In this document: in pieces, positions 48,560 through 61,100 of the stretch
How positions within the stretch are numbered: the stretch's first letter is position 1
Layout of the letters: every line of letters starts with the position of its first letter
Assembly: GCA_039111635.1 (NCBI GenBank)
Contig: JBCAQO010000013.1
Coordinates: 1,178,001-1,242,000, forward strand
Reading direction: 5' to 3'
Length of the DNA stretch: 64,000 nt
Source: Heterobasidion occidentale
Lineage: Eukaryota; Basidiomycota; Agaricomycetes; Russulales; Bondarzewiaceae
Translations under genes and position numbers: made by a program
The notes under the pieces: model-generated
Database searches by the model: none
What the model was told of the DNA's origin: nothing
The model's input: the letters and a program-made list of their open reading frames with translations, nothing else

Positions 48560-49419
48560 ATGCAGCACAGCACCATATCCAGCATGTCTCGCCCTCGCTT
48601 CCCATCCTTCGATTCCGGATACTCGTCCGACGACTCGTCCGCCATGGACTATCACCAGGGCCCGTCCGTGTCGCCGTCTCCCAGCATAATAATGGATTGC
48701 ACGCCTCAGCGGAACCCGAGGCAGACGCCGTACATGACTACCGAATGGAACTGCCACGCCTGCATGGTGGGGTTCAACAGAAAGGCCGACCTCGGGCGCC
48801 ACGAGGAAACCAATCGGCACCTGCGAAACGAAAATCGAAACACGGCCGACGCGCTCATCACCTCCTCGTCGCGGCGCGAGCAGGTCGGAAAGTTCGTGTG
48901 CGACATGTGTGGCGACAAGCTGAGTCGCAAGGACGCACTGAGCAGGCACAAGAAGAGCCGCCACGGCGTCGCCCGTGCCACACCTAACGTCTCTCGCTCA
49001 CATCTGGGAGAGCTCATCAAGTTCGAGACCATGGAGCCCAAAACCGAGCCCGTCGAACGCGAGTTCGAGCCCGTCATCGTCCCCAAGATCGAGCCGATCG
49101 AGCCCACGCTCGGCGAGCGGATTGATCCCAGCCTCATCCTCGTCAAGGCCCACTTCGAGAGCGAGAAGGAGGACGACTATGAGAGCGAGGACGAGCCCGA
49201 GAGTGCGTGTGAAAGCGAGAGCCTGGGCGAAGAAGACAGCGAAAGCGAGGAGGAATACGACAGTGGCGAGGAAGAGGTGGAAGAAGTCGACGAGAGGCCC
49301 GTCCTTCGAACCTACTACGACCCTGCGAGGAACGTGAGGTGGACGGTGAGTGGCCCTTGACCAGTCTTTGTCGACCGAATTGGGCGCTCACTTTGCTACC
49401 ATCTTAGACTCCCCGCTGA
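48560..49419 (+). CDS. Two-finger C2H2 zinc-finger protein with acidic C-terminus
   Basis: Predicted 265 aa from 48560 with one small intron (49346-49407, gtgagt...ttag) leading to a four-codon last exon; without splicing it ends at 49360. A Ser/Pro-rich N-terminus (RPRFPSFDSGYSSDDSS) precedes two C2H2 fingers: C65-C68-H81-H87 and C114-C117-H130-H135 (second finger CDMCGDKLSRKDALSRHKKS). A KTEPVEREFEP/KIEPIEP motif pair resembles SUMO consensus sites. The last 80 residues are very acidic (SEEEYDSGEEEVEEVDE), a possible activation domain. Probably a nuclear transcription factor; target unknown. The C-terminal end depends on the weak final splice. Confidence 0.82.
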
Positions 49420-49906
49420 ACCTCTCTCACCTCGCACTCGCGTGGCAAGTCTCCTTTGCTAATCTCAACATTCGGTCTCTGTATGGCAACCCATCGGCGT
49501 GGCGTGAGGACGTGAAAAAGCCGATTACTTTACGGACATGTTTCTTTTCCTGCACTGGCCCCGCGTTTCAGTTCTCTTATAGCTACCACTTGTACCAATT
49601 ACTACTTACATACCAGAAATCCACATTGTATCCTTGAGCCCATCCGTGCGTACCTTCAGAGCAATTCCCGCCATGTCCCAGGAGCGAGATACTTCATCCC
49701 GTCTTCTTTGGCGTTCAACTTGGTGTTGCGCTCGACGCAGCGTGCAAAGCTGAGGCTTATGTGATGGCGCTCAGTCATTTATCACATGACCGCACTGCAC
49801 ACCAAGCTGCGAGCGGCTCTCTCGGTGGGTTCTTCTCCAACGGCATCGCAGTAAACACAGCTCCTTCTCCTTCTCCTCGACAGACTAGACGCGGCCAGAT
49901 TCAACC
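49420..49906. other. Intergenic: 3' flank and Cue1-like promoter
   Basis: No gene supported. The last 60 bp before 49907 are C/T-rich, as in many promoters here. Confidence 0.5.
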
Positions 49907-50945
49907 ATGGGCGAGGTCGTCAACGTCATTGTTGCGTTTGCCGTGATCGTGTTCATCTTCCGATGGGCGACTTCATCCGGTGCGTTCGACACACATGATA
50001 CGGGGTCGCCTATCGCCCTGGTCTGCCAATTGTCTTGACTTGAATGGCTGTATGCAGGTGGTGAGCCGTCACCAGAGGCCGCCGCGGCGCGCGCGCTGCG
50101 ATTCCGACCGAAGAATGTGACGCCAGAGATGGTGCGTGCGCTCGTGTGTCCCAGCCGCACACCCGTGCTCGCGTTCTCTAGCATCGCCTGACGTCCTCTC
50201 GCGCACAGACAGACACAATCAGCGGCATGTTCCCCGACATCCCACGGTACGTGCGTGCGTGCGCGCCCGGTCTTCCAAGCGCGATCCCTCATTGACCGTC
50301 CCGGACGGAGAGTCACAGTGCTGACACTGACCCTGCCTCGCGTCCAGAGAAAACATCCACTATGACCTCCTGCGCACTGGCTCCGTCGAACTGACATCCA
50401 ACAAGATCCTCGAACGGGGCTTCCTGGACGCGGTACATACATACATCCTCTACTACCCCCCTCCGCTTCAGCCCCACGGTCCCCCCTACTAACCTCCCGC
50501 ATCTCAGCCCCCACCCGCGTACTTCACCCTCTACTCCCGCTCGTCCACCACCGCCGTCGGCGGCGGCACCGCGGCCGGCGCAGGAGCGCGCGCAGCCGCC
50601 GCACCGGCCGCGTCCACGAAGCGCAAGCCCGAAACGCTCATCTCGCGCTTCCGCCTCGAGGACCGCGTCACCGCCGGGCCCGACGCGAGCGCAGACGCGG
50701 CGCTCCCCGCGCCCGAGGAAGCCGGCGGGCGCGCGGTGTGGGAGGACTCGGCGGAGAAGCGCGAGGCGAGCTTGCGGGAGCGCAAGGCGCAGATGGTCCT
50801 CGCCGCGCGGCAGTGAGTGTCCTCCAGTTTTCGCGATCGCGCGGGGCTCCGCGTGCGCTGTTGGCTGACCGTAACTTTGTTGTTTGATGCTTTCAGACGG
50901 ATGCTCGCGCAGCAGCAGCAGAAAGCGGCGGAAAAGGCGTCATGA
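49907..50945 (+). CDS. CUE-domain protein, Cue1-like
   Basis: Six exons (49907-49979, 50058-50131, 50209-50246, 50348-50432, 50508-50812, 50897-50945) join to 207 aa. An N-terminal membrane helix (VVNVIVAFAVIVFIFRW) is followed by a CUE ubiquitin-binding domain: VTPEM...ISGMFPDIPRENIHYDL (the MFPDIP motif) and SVELTSNKILERGFLD (the distal L). A linker rich in Ala/Gly and then LISRFRLEDRV and a basic helical tail (EKREASLRERKAQMVLAARQ) resemble the Ubc7-binding region of Cue1. Cue1 anchors and activates Ubc7 at the ER membrane in ER-associated degradation. The domain order supports that role; the Ubc7-binding part is inferred from position only. Confidence 0.85.
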
Positions 50946-51832
50946 TCGCGGCGTCTCGCTGCGTTGATCGTTGATAGCATCCGAAGAAGTTCCTTATTGT
51001 TCTCTCCCGGGTCACGCATGTCTCCTCCGTTCTTGCTCCGAACCACCACTTGTGAATAGCATCTATCTAACGTCGCGTCGGCCGTTCCCACTCGCGAGGG
51101 CTGTTGTTTATCTATTTATAATTCCGGATAATTGCCAGCTGGTGCCCCCACTCGAGGGCCTCACAACGAAATCGAAACGTGTACGATATCACACCGACGA
51201 GACAAAAAGACGGACTCGATTTCGATTTCGATTTCTACTTCTTCGACTATAGATGCCACCCACTCCCCAGCTCGACGGCCAAACAACGCGCGACGAGAAA
51301 GAAAAAAAAACAATAAGCTTATGACATGCGTGCGTGCAGAGAAATGAAAAAAAAGAAACCAAAGTTGGACAAAAGCAAAAAGCGAACAGCAAAAAGCAAA
51401 AAAACAAAAACAGAGAGCAGGAAGCAGAAAGCAGAGGCCGGCTGGGGATCGAACAAAGGAAGGGCGGGGCGCGATTATACGAGGGGACCGTGGCGGGAGA
51501 AAGGGGGAAGGGGGGCGAGGGGAGCATAGCGGCTGGCGCATGTACATAGCTCAAGGGGAGATAATTGACACATAAATCGTGCAAGGGGGAAGGGAGGGGA
51601 TGAATTACAGCGATTGGATGAAGGCGGCATGGTGAGGGGAACTATGAGGTGAGATGGGCGGGCGCAGATGCAAAATCCCAAGGAAACTGAGGCCGCGGGA
51701 AACGGGGGGGAGAAGCCGAGTAAAGGAAGAAAGAGAGGACACACGGAAAGACAAGGTAAATTAGAAAAAGCAGGGCAGATGAGAGGTGCGCGGAGATCCT
51801 TTGAGCGGTGCTTTGGAGACGGGCGACCACGC
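50946..51832. other. Tail-to-tail spacer with purine-rich tract
   Basis: Contains a strongly A/G-biased stretch (about 51290-51530) with poly-A runs. ORFs here are low-complexity and not credible. Confidence 0.5.
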
Positions 51833-54800
51833 CTATGGCCCGCCGCCGACAACCACGGTAGCAGCGCCTCCGACCCCACTCACCACGCTCTCGTCCACCG
51901 CCACCGCGTTCACCTCCGCCTCGACCCCCTCCACGTCCCCTCCACCGTCGCCGAACACCACCCCCTCCACGCCCCGCTCCCCCACCGGCGCACCCTCCAC
52001 ATACACATTCCCCCAATCCAATATCGACGGGAACCGCCACTCCCGATCGCCCGCGCCCGCGCCCACGTCCACGTCCACACCCACATTCATGCCCATGGAG
52101 AGCGTGCCCGCGCCCGCATACACCCCGTCGAGCGCCCCGCGCTGCCCGCCGCCCTTGCGCGCGCGCCCCGAGCCAGCGCCGGACCCGAACCGCATGCTCT
52201 CCGGGCGCTTCAATATCGCGTCCGCAAGCGCCTCGCTGAGGCCGTACGTCCCGTCCTCGCTGTCCTCCTCCTCTTCCTCCTCCTCCTCCTCCTCTGCGTC
52301 GTCGTCGTCTTCGTTCTCGTAGTCGTCGTCCCGGTAGTCTTCTTCCTGGTAGTCTTCCTCCTCGTCGTATCCACCGCCCTCGTCCCCCGCTTCTTCCTCA
52401 CCAGACGCGTACCGCACCACCCCCCGACCCTCCTCCCTGTTGGACCCCTCCTCCTGTCCATCGCGCGCCTCGACACCCTCCACGCCCGACACCGCTCCCA
52501 CCCCGTCGCCATTCCCATTCCCACCACCATACTCCCCTCCCCGCGCACGCCGCCGCCCCCGATCCTCCCTCTGCCCCTGCCCCTGCCTCGGCGCTTTCTT
52601 ACCCCGCCCTCCCTCTCCCTCTCCCTCTCCCTCTCCCTCGGGACTCCGCGACCCCGACGAGCCAGGCCCGACCCCGACCCCGACCCAGACCCGGACCCCG
52701 ACCCCGAAGACGCCTTACGCGCGCCGCTCCTGCTCTTCAGCCCCGACGGCGGCGGCGGCGGCAACAGCGCCGCGAGCGGATGCGCGGGCCCATACCCCTG
52801 CCCGTAATACCCCTGCCCGCCATACCCTGCCCGCCATATCCCTGCGCGTTGAATCCCGGCGCGTAGCCCTGCCCGTACGCCGGCCCATACGTCGGCCCGT
52901 AGCCCTGCCCATAGCCCTGCCCATAGCTCGGCGCGAGGCCCGGCGCCTGCTGCGCATACGCGAAGCCCAGCGGCGGGCTCTGGACGTGCGGGTGCGCGTG
53001 CGCGTGGGCGGGGGTAGGGGTAGGGATAGGGATAGGGATAGGGATAGGGATAGGGATAGCCGGGCGGGTAGGCGTACGCGGTGCCGGTGGCGCTGGTGGG
53101 CGAGGGGAGCTGCGAGTGCGCGGGCGTCGGCAGAGGCGGGGGCGCGGGCGGGGAGAGCGCGCCGAAGGCGGGGGGCGCGTGCGGCTGGGGCTGCGGTGGG
53201 GAGGACGGGGCGAGGGGCGAGAGCGGGGGAGAAGGGGCTCGATGCCGCCGCTGCCGCCAGCTGGGCAGATGGGGTGGGCGGGGCGGATGGGGTGGGCTGG
53301 GAGGGAGGCGGCGGGGTAGGGAGCGGGGTGGGGAGCGCGCCGTACAGCTGGATGCCGTGCGAGAGGTAGTGGATGTAGTTGTACAGCTGCCTCAACGCGA
53401 CCCCACGAGCAAGCGTTCGCGCGACGAAGCGACGGAGCGAGGGCGAGGGCGAGAACAGAACAGAACAGAACAGAACAGAGAACAACGCGTGAGATGCGAT
53501 ATGCGGGAGACAGAGACCGCGCCAGAGCGCACGCACCTCGGCCTCGCGCCGCCGCCACGCGCGCGCGTCCTCCGCGCCCTGCGCGCGCAGGCCGTCGCAC
53601 GCGCGCGCGAGGGCCGCCTCGCGGGTCTTGGCGGCGCCGAGGGCGCCCTTGAGGGACGCGATCTGCGTCTGGGGGGACACGGGGTCCGCGGGCGCGGATT
53701 TGTTGGCGGTGGGGTTGAGGGCGTTGGGGGTGTTCGGCGCGTTGAGGGTGGTGGGGGTGTTGGAGGTGGTGGAGGTGGTAGAGGTAACGTTGAGGGTTGG
53801 ATTGAGAAGGGGCGCGTATGAGAGGCGCTGCGTCGGCGTCGGCGTCGACGTCCGCCGAACAGCAGCGACAGCGACCGAGGTCTCCGGGGCGCGCGCGGGC
53901 GAGGACGACGACGCGGACGCGGACGCGAGGGCGCGCGCGGGCGGGGGGTCGCGGTAGTGCGGCGCCTGGCCGTCCCAGTCCCACGCCGCCGCCGCGGCGG
54001 GCGAGTGCGCGTGCGAGGCGGGCGGGGATGCGGGCGGGGATGCGGATGCGGGCTGGGAGGCGTCGATCCAGGCGGGGTCGGGCGGGGCGTCGAACGACGG
54101 CGGGGACGATGCGGCTGCTGATGTTGAGATCGACGTCGACGTCGATGTCGCGGGCGGGGAGATCAGGTTGGTCGGAATCGGGATCGAAGGGGCCGTCGGG
54201 CCTGCGTCGGGCGCGGGATCGCGCCGATCGGAGGGCCCGTACGGCGATGGCGACGAGCGCGGGCGCGGCGTGCCGTCCTGGTCGTCCTGGTCGTCTCGGC
54301 CGTCATGGGCGGCGCGGCTCGCGGACCTGCTGCTGCTGCTCTCACCCGCCTCGGACGCACCGCGCTCGCCGCGCTCAAGCCGCTCGCCCTCGCCCTCGCC
54401 CTCGCCCTCGCCCTCGCCCCCGCCCTCGCCCGCGCGCGCAGTCGCTCGCTCGCGCGGCCGCGCCGCGTCCTGGCGCAGGAGGTCCTTGAGCGCGAGCCGC
54501 TTCCCGCCGGCGGCGGCGGCCCTGAGCGGGTCCTTCCCGCGGCGTCTGCGCTCCTTGGAGCGCGAGTTCTTGAGTGCGGCTTTGCCGTCGTCTGTGCCGT
54601 CGTTCTTGTTCTTGCTGCTGTTGTTGTTGTGTTGTTGTTGTTGTTGTTGGCGCCGTTGTGTCGTCGGTGGTGCGGGTGCCGCCGCGGAGCCGCGCGAGGG
54701 TGAGCGCGGCGAGGGCCGAGCGCAAGAAGGAGGGGGGGCGCGCGGGGGGTGTCCGTCGTGGGTGGGGGCGGCTTCGTCGGTGGTGGTGCGGGCTTCGGGA

Positions 54801-55024
54801 TTGGGGGCGAAGGCGTCGAGCAGGCGGCGGCGCTGGGTGCGCCAGAGGAGGATGGTGCTGGTTGCGAGGGTGAGGGCGGCGAGGGTGGTGAGCAGCGCGC
54901 TGGGGTCCGAGTCGTGTGGGAGGTGGGTCCACCATGCGGGGTGGGGGGCGTGTGGACTTCCTGCGGTGGGAGTGGGAGTGGGGGTGAGGGCGAGGGCGGC
55001 GGGGGGGTGGGGGAGGTCGGGCAT
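51833..55024 (-). CDS. Low-complexity, membrane-anchored protein of unknown function
   Basis: Exon 1 (55024-53537, 496 codons) starts MPDLPHPPAALAL, has a membrane helix at about 42-60 (LLTTLAALTLATSTILLWRT), then Pro/Ser/Gln/Asn-rich and Glu-Gly repeat sequence and ends in a coiled-coil helix (ALGAAKTREAALARACDGLR). A 151-bp intron holding an AACAG microsatellite leads to exon 2 from 53386 (LYNYIHYLSHGIQLYGALPT). Further on the best coding signal hops between frames: PGYPYPYPYP, then YGQGYGQGYGPTYGPAYG, then LAALLPPPPPSGLKSRS, then an acidic end (EEEAGDEGGGYDEEEDYQEE) with YGLSEALADAILKRPESMRF, stopping at 51833. Extra introns or sequence errors in GC-rich repeats could explain this. No family recognised. 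Confidence 0.6.
53012..53058 (+). repeat. (TAGGGA)n microsatellite, encodes Tyr-Pro repeats on the minus strand
   Basis: Six or more near-perfect hexamers (tagggataggga...). On the coding strand they read PYPYPY. The motif resembles but is not the TTAGGG telomere repeat. Confidence 0.85.
53453..53483. repeat. (AACAG)n microsatellite in an intron
   Basis: About five perfect pentamers inside the intron of the low-complexity gene. Their presence shows this stretch is not translated. Confidence 0.8.
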
Positions 55025-55098
55025 GGTGGCGGGGCCCTAGGAGAGCAGAGGGAGGAAGGGTGGGAGTGGGAGTGGGAGAGAGGAGAGAGAGGGAAAGG

Positions 55099-55117
55099 GT
55101 GTGTGTGTGTGTGTGTG
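55099..55117. repeat. (GT)n microsatellite
   Basis: About nine GT units, followed by gggat repeats. Confidence 0.85.
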
Positions 55118-56896
55118 GGATGGGATGGGATGGGCCGGAGGACAAGGAAGGGGAGAGGGAGGGGCTGGTTCCGGCCAGCAGGCGAGCGCCAGCAGAGCGT
55201 GGATCGACTCGACGGCTGCTCTCATCCACTGCCAACTGCCAACTCTCCCGCCCCGCTGCCGCTGCTATTTCGGGAGTGCTGCCGCGCGTGGTCCGTGCCG
55301 TGCGTGCCTCGTGCCTGCCAACTTTATCTCCCTTTCGGTTCGGGCACAGTTCGGTTCTCGGTACTGTACGTAGCTACATCATCCGACGTCACCCCGCGCC
55401 CGAACAATGTCCCAGCGTTTGCGCCCTCCCGTCCTCCTCCTCCTCCGTGCGTGCGTGCGTGCGAGCGTGCGTAGCAACCAGCCTTCCCCGCCCCTTCTCC
55501 TAGTATCTCCCCCAGCTCCCACCACAGCCCACACCGGGCCCGTCACCCGGCTCGACGCACATGCACCACCCATCACGCACCCACGCACGCACCCAAATAC
55601 AGCCCCCACGGGCCCCAAACAGCCCACGCAGGCCGCACAACGCCACCCCCATCTGCCCATCTGCCCCGTCCGTCCGCCCGCCCGTCCGTATTATCTGCGC
55701 ACGCACCCGCCGAGCCCGGCCGCGCTTCGAAAGTACAAAGCCCAGCATCAGTCCAGCACCGTCCTCTTCTCGAAGAGACCCCCACAGGCCCCTCCGCGCG
55801 TCCGTGCCTCTCCTCCCTCCTCGTACGTTCTCCCGCCCCGCGCCGCGCCCGACCGCGAGCGGCGCGTGACCGGCCCCCATGACGCGCGCGCATGCGCTGC
55901 GCGTGCTCCCGCGGCAGCTATTATAATTGACTCGCTCGAGCGTGCGAGCGTGCGCCGCGCCGATGCCAGCACGAGCCACGCGCCACGCGCCACGCGCCAC
56001 GAAGCGCGGCGCTTCCAACCCTCGTTACCCCCTGGCTGGAGCTGGACCCCCGAGGGCCCAGAACCGCGATAATAATAACGATAAAAGACGGCGCAGCTCT
56101 CTCCGCGTCCGCCGTGAACTCACTTGTGACCGCGAGCGCGTCCAGACCGTATACGTACACGCACACGCATCTTGAGTGCTCGGACGCCGTGCTCGCAGAG
56201 ACCCAGACCCACGTATATATGTATATATGTATGCATATATATACACAGCGACCCCGCGTGCCGTAACCGCGTCCCGCAGCAACACGCAACGCAACGCAAG
56301 TCAAGTCGCAGCAAGCAAGCAAGTCATGCGTGGACAGAAGACCAAGAGGGCCGAGGGCGCAGCTGTCTGCTGGACGTACTGGGCGCTGGGCCCGTGGCGA
56401 AGAACTGGCGATGCGGACGCGGGCGCGAGCTGGCGGGCGTTCTCGTTCGTTCGGGCGGGCGGGCGGTCGGTCGGTGCGCCTCACGCAGGCCGCGATGGCG
56501 CCGGAGAGAGCGCCGGAGAGAGCATCGAGAGTGTCAAGTGCGCCCAGTGCGCCCAGTGTGCCCAGTGTGCCAAGAGCGCCCAACGTGCCGAGAGCATCGA
56601 GCGCGTCGAACCAGACGACGACGACAACGACGACGACGACGACGGCGGCGGCGGCGGCGGCCACGCAAAATCGGAAAAAAAGGGAAGATCGGGGGTGCAG
56701 GCGGGCGTGGTTGCGGCATCGTTGCATGCGGGAGGGGGCGCTGCGGCGGGGATGTGCGTGCGAGCGAGAGAAAACGGGAAGCGCAGTCGGACGTGGCCGG
56801 ACGTGGCCGGACGCGGCGCGCTCGGGGCGCGCGCCGTCGACGACGCAGTGGCCGATGACCGGTGGCGCGGGCGCACCCGTATCGTACCGTGCACCC

Positions 56897-56933
56897 GTAT
56901 CGTATCGTATCGTATCGTATCGTATCGTATCGT
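56897..56933. repeat. (TATCG)n microsatellite
   Basis: About seven perfect pentamers in an otherwise GC-rich spacer. Confidence 0.85.
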
Positions 56934-58132
56934 CCGCCGCGCGGGGTGCCCGCCGTCCACCACGCGAGCCGGGAGCGTCCAATGCCAGCGCGCGCGAGCA
57001 CCGGATGCGCAAGCTCGAGAGGCGCCTGGGAGGGGGGCTGTGCGCCGGGTCGGCGTGGGAGCTCGTTCTGCGTGGGTGCGTGGGCGCGCGGCTGGGTGTT
57101 GGCAGTCGGAGTCGTCGGAGTCGTCGAGTCGTCGTATCGCGGCGCATGAGATCGCGAGCGAGCGCGTCGTTTCCGAGAGCCTGCAAGAGCATCCGAGAGC
57201 ACGAAAGCCGGCCGGGAGCAGGATCGGATGCGCCGCCTGTGCGCGCGCGAGGCGGTCCTGCGGGGATTCGCGGTGCGCCTTGGTCCTTGGTCCTGACCCG
57301 CGCGTGTGATACTCGGCGCTCGGGCCCCGTCGAGTCGAGTCGCTCACGGTCGCTGGGGGCGCGCGGGGGGGTTCGGGACGGCCGGGAGCTGGGGCGCGGG
57401 AGCGGGGGGAGCGGGGGGATGGGAGTGCGCGGGCGGGTGGTCTGGCGGGGGCTGGTGGGGGCTGGTGGGGGAGGATGGGTAGGATGATTTATGGAGGGGG
57501 GGGTTGGGGGTGGTGGGCCGGGGGCGGGTTGCTTCCGACGGATGGACGGGCGGACGCGGAGGGGTGGTGCGGAGACGCGCGGGGTAGGATAGTCTCGTGG
57601 GGATGCGAGTGCTCGTCGCGCAGGCGTTGTCTCGCCTAAAATATGATTGGAGTGAACAAGCGGCACCGTTCATTGATTGATGTGTGGATATGGCATAGCG
57701 TGAAGGGCGCCTTTCAGCGCATCAGAAACCGCAGGCGACGGGCGGTCCGAGGATGGGTGGGCGGGCGCTTCGGACAGCGAGAGCCTGATTGTGTCCGTCG
57801 AGGTCGGCGGAGACGCGCAGGCGCGCGCAGTCGATTGCGATTGGTCAGGGCGGGCAAGTGGACAGGGACGCAGCTGCGTAGCAGATCATGGTGTGGGACG
57901 CGAGGGGACGATGGTAGCGCGATGGTGTCCGACGGCGGGTCGGAGGCGCCAATGTGGACGCATCGTGAATCCGTCGGAAGCTGGACGTGGACAGAGAGGA
58001 TGGGGCAATCACGACTTGGTGAAAGATGTGTAAGAGAGGGAGGGAAGATCGCCAGGACGACGGAGGAGCTGGAGGACCGACTGGAAAGGAGCGAGGAGAA
58101 AGAGTCACATGGCCGATTCGACGTGGGCGTCG

Positions 58133-58152
58133 TCAGTCAGTCAGTCAGTCAG
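58133..58152. repeat. (CAGT)n microsatellite in the kinase promoter
   Basis: Five perfect tetramers 45-65 bp upstream of the kinase start codon, probably in its 5' UTR or core promoter. Confidence 0.8.
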
Positions 58153-58196
58153 CCGTCCTGCGCTGAACACCGTTAACCTCTCCCCTCGCCACCACA

Positions 58197-61100
58197 ATGT
58201 CCTGGAAGCTCGGTTCTTCAAAGAGTGCGCACAACGCTAGCCCTCCTCCAGCCGTCCCGTGCGCTGACCGTGTTCGTCCTCGTCGTCGACAGAAAACAAG
58301 GAGCCCAAGCCAGAGCTCGGCGTCTCCTCCCGCTCCGTCACCCCCATCCCCCCGCCGTCCCGCTCCACCACACCCATGCCGCCCCCAGCCATCGACGCCC
58401 AGTCCACCTTCCGCTCCGGCCTCCTCACCATCCGCATCTTCTCAGGTCAGTCGCCGTTCCCGTCCCCGCCCTCGCTTCCCTGCTCACCAAGCACCTGCTG
58501 CGCCCCTATCGCCCCGCACTCGCCCTGCCCCCTCCCCTCCCCTTCCCACCCACGACACTCTCGATGACCCACCGCACCCCGCGCGCTGCCACGCCCAGGC
58601 CGCAGCCTCGCCCTCGCCCCCGGCGTCCAGATCCCCGAGATCATACAGAAGGCGCTCGACGGCGCCCCCGCCCCGCGCACCTCCACCGGCAGCCACCGCG
58701 AGAGCATGCAGCGCCGCCGCTACTGGTGGCTCCCCTACGTCGTCCTCGAGTTCGACAAGAACGAGATCCTCATCGACGCCCTCGGCGGCGATCTCACGAA
58801 TCCGATATGGAACTACCGCGCGAACTTGTGCGTCTCGTTCTCTCCTCTCTCTCTCTCTCTCTCTCTTTCGTTTGTGTCGGCGTGCATGGTCGGGGCTGTG
58901 GCGAGTGGAGCGGGCAGGTGAGAGAACGGCGAGGGCGCCTGCTGGCGCGCTGTGTTTGAGTTCGTGATCCTCACTCACGATGATGGGCTTGGCCCTCGTC
59001 GCTGCCCCCGCCCGCCTCTTCGAAGCTGCATCATCCCCCAAAGGATCGTCGGTCTACATCGTACTAACGCACGCCCGCTCGTGCCTTACAGCGACGTCTC
59101 GCGCACGTCCACCATCTCCGTCTCGGCCTACCTGCGCACGGCGCAGTGCGTCCAGGGACAGGACGACATGGGCAACGACCTCCTCATGGCGCGCGTCGAC
59201 CTGACGCCCGTCCTCGACGCCCAAGTGAGTCCGCGCTCTTCGGTTCCCACATCCCCCTCCCCCTGTTTTCCCCCCGATATCCCCTTCTCGTATCCTCACG
59301 CATCCCCTCGCTCCGCAGCACGTCTCCGACCAATGGTACACCTCCACCACCAACTCGGGCTCCTTCCACCTCACGATCGCCTTCAAGCCCTCGCGCAACG
59401 AGCCGCTCACGATCGAGGCCTTCGACCTGCTCAAGGTGATCGGCAAGGGCTCGTTCGGCAAGGTGATGCAGGTGCGGAAGAAGGACACGCAGCGCGTGTA
59501 CGCGCTCAAGACGATCCGCAAGGCGAACATCGCGTCGCGCCCGGGCGAGATCACGCACATCCTCGCGGAGCGCACCGTGCTCGCGCTCGTGAACAACCCG
59601 TTCATCGTCCCCCTCAAGTTCTCCTTCCAGAACCCAGACAAGCTCTACCTCGTCATGTCCTTCGGTGAGTCGCGCGCCCGGCGCGCCCGGCGCGAGGCTG
59701 CTTCTTTGTTGCTGACGGTCGGCGCAGTCAACGGCGGAGAGCTGTTCTACCACCTCCAGCGCGAGGGCAAGTTCGACGAGTACAGGAGCAGGTTCTACGC
59801 CGCCGAGCTCCTCTGCGCGCTCGAGCACCTGCACATGTTCAACGTCGTCTACCGGTGCGTCCCGTCCCGCCCCTCGCCCTCGCTCTCGGCGGCTGCATAT
59901 CATCCGGATTCTGACTCTCGACTGGCGACGCGTTGACTCGGTCCGGTTTGCTCGGACCGACGCGGTGTCTCCTTCTGCGGATCATCGGTTCGTGACGCGA
60001 ACGCACCTTGCCCCGCCCGCAGCGATTTGAAACCGGAGAATATATTGCTGGACTACACGGGCCACATCGCGCTGTGCGATTTTGGGCTCTGCAAGCTCAA
60101 CATGTCGGAGACGGAGAAGACGAACAGTGCGTCCACTTCCCCTCCCCCCCCTCTCTCTCTCACCCCCTCTCACCCTCCTCTCTCTCTATCATCCCCTCCT
60201 CCCCCTCCCCTCCTCTCTCGCGCGTGCCATCGGCTCGCTTCCTCGATCGTCTCGTGCATCGCGGCTGATCCGGGATCGTCGCTCACCCGTGTTTTGTGTC
60301 TTGTGTTTTCAGCATTTTGCGGGACGCCGGAGTACATCGCGCCGGAGCTTCTTGAGTCGCAGGGGTACACGAAGACGGTGGACTGGTGGACGCTCGGCGT
60401 GCTCCTATACGAAATGATGGTGCGCCCCTCCCTCTCTCCCTTCCCCCCGCCCCTTCCCTATCCCCTCCCTCGCACCCGCTCTCCACGCACGCGACCCCGC
60501 CGCTGACCCCCACCCCACCCCCCGTGTGCAGACGGGCCTCCCCCCGTTCTACGACGAGAACGTGAACGTGATGTACCAGCGCATCCTGCAGGACCCGCTC
60601 CTCTTCCCGCCCGACATGCCGCCCGAGGCGCAGAGCGTCATCGCCGCGCTCCTCCAGCGCGACCCCGCGAAGCGCCTCGGCGCGAACGGCGGCGAGGAGA
60701 TCAAGCGCCACCCGTTCTTCGCGCGGCACGTGGACTGGCACCGGTGCGTCGCGTTTTGGTTATCTGCCCCGTCCTTGATGGGGTGGTGGTGATGAGAGGA
60801 CGCGTGCGCGGTGCTGATGCGTTGGTGTTCTTCGTGCGGCAGGTTGTTGCAGAAGAAGATCCAGCCGCCGTTCAAGCCCAGCGTGGTGCGTACCCTAGCC
60901 CTCCGCCTCTTCCCCCCGTGCACACGGCATTAACGCCCTCCCCCTCCCCCCTCTTATCTATTATCATTTTATTTTATCTCGCCCGCGCCCGCGCCCTCCG
61001 CTCCGCTCCGGACGCGCAGGAGTCCGTGCTCGACGTCGCGAACTTCGACCAGGAGTTCACGAGCGAGGCCGCGCAGGACTCGGTCGTGCAGGACTCGCGC

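Larger units (their letters stand above)
55025..58196. other. GC-rich divergent intergenic region
   Basis: About 3.2 kb between two divergent genes. Long overlapping ORFs exist in several frames (one of 581 codons), but they are composed of Arg/Pro/Ala/Ser runs and cross microsatellites, as expected by chance at this GC content. A region near 56205-56250 is AT-rich (tatatatgtatatatg). No gene is supported. Confidence 0.5.

Noticed and set aside
50531..51091. A 186-codon minus-strand frame over the Cue1-like gene
   Set aside because: It overlaps well-spliced CUE-domain exons and is Ala/Ser/Arg-rich shadow sequence.
51668..52807. A 379-codon plus-strand frame opposite the low-complexity gene
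   Set aside because: It is the complement of the acidic and Gly-rich coding repeats (reads as LLLFLLLLLL and DPDPDP); no domain and no start context.
54168..55040. Plus-strand frames opposite the first exon of the low-complexity gene
   Set aside because: They mirror the Gln/Asn and Glu-Gly repeats of the minus-strand gene, whose membrane helix and coiled coil are the better signal.
55921..57666. A 581-codon open frame on the minus strand in the 55-58 kb spacer
   Set aside because: It is mostly Arg/Pro/Ala/Ser runs, crosses (TATCG)n and trinucleotide microsatellites (giving AAAAAVVVVVVV) and has rival long frames on the other strand. At this GC content such ORFs arise by chance.
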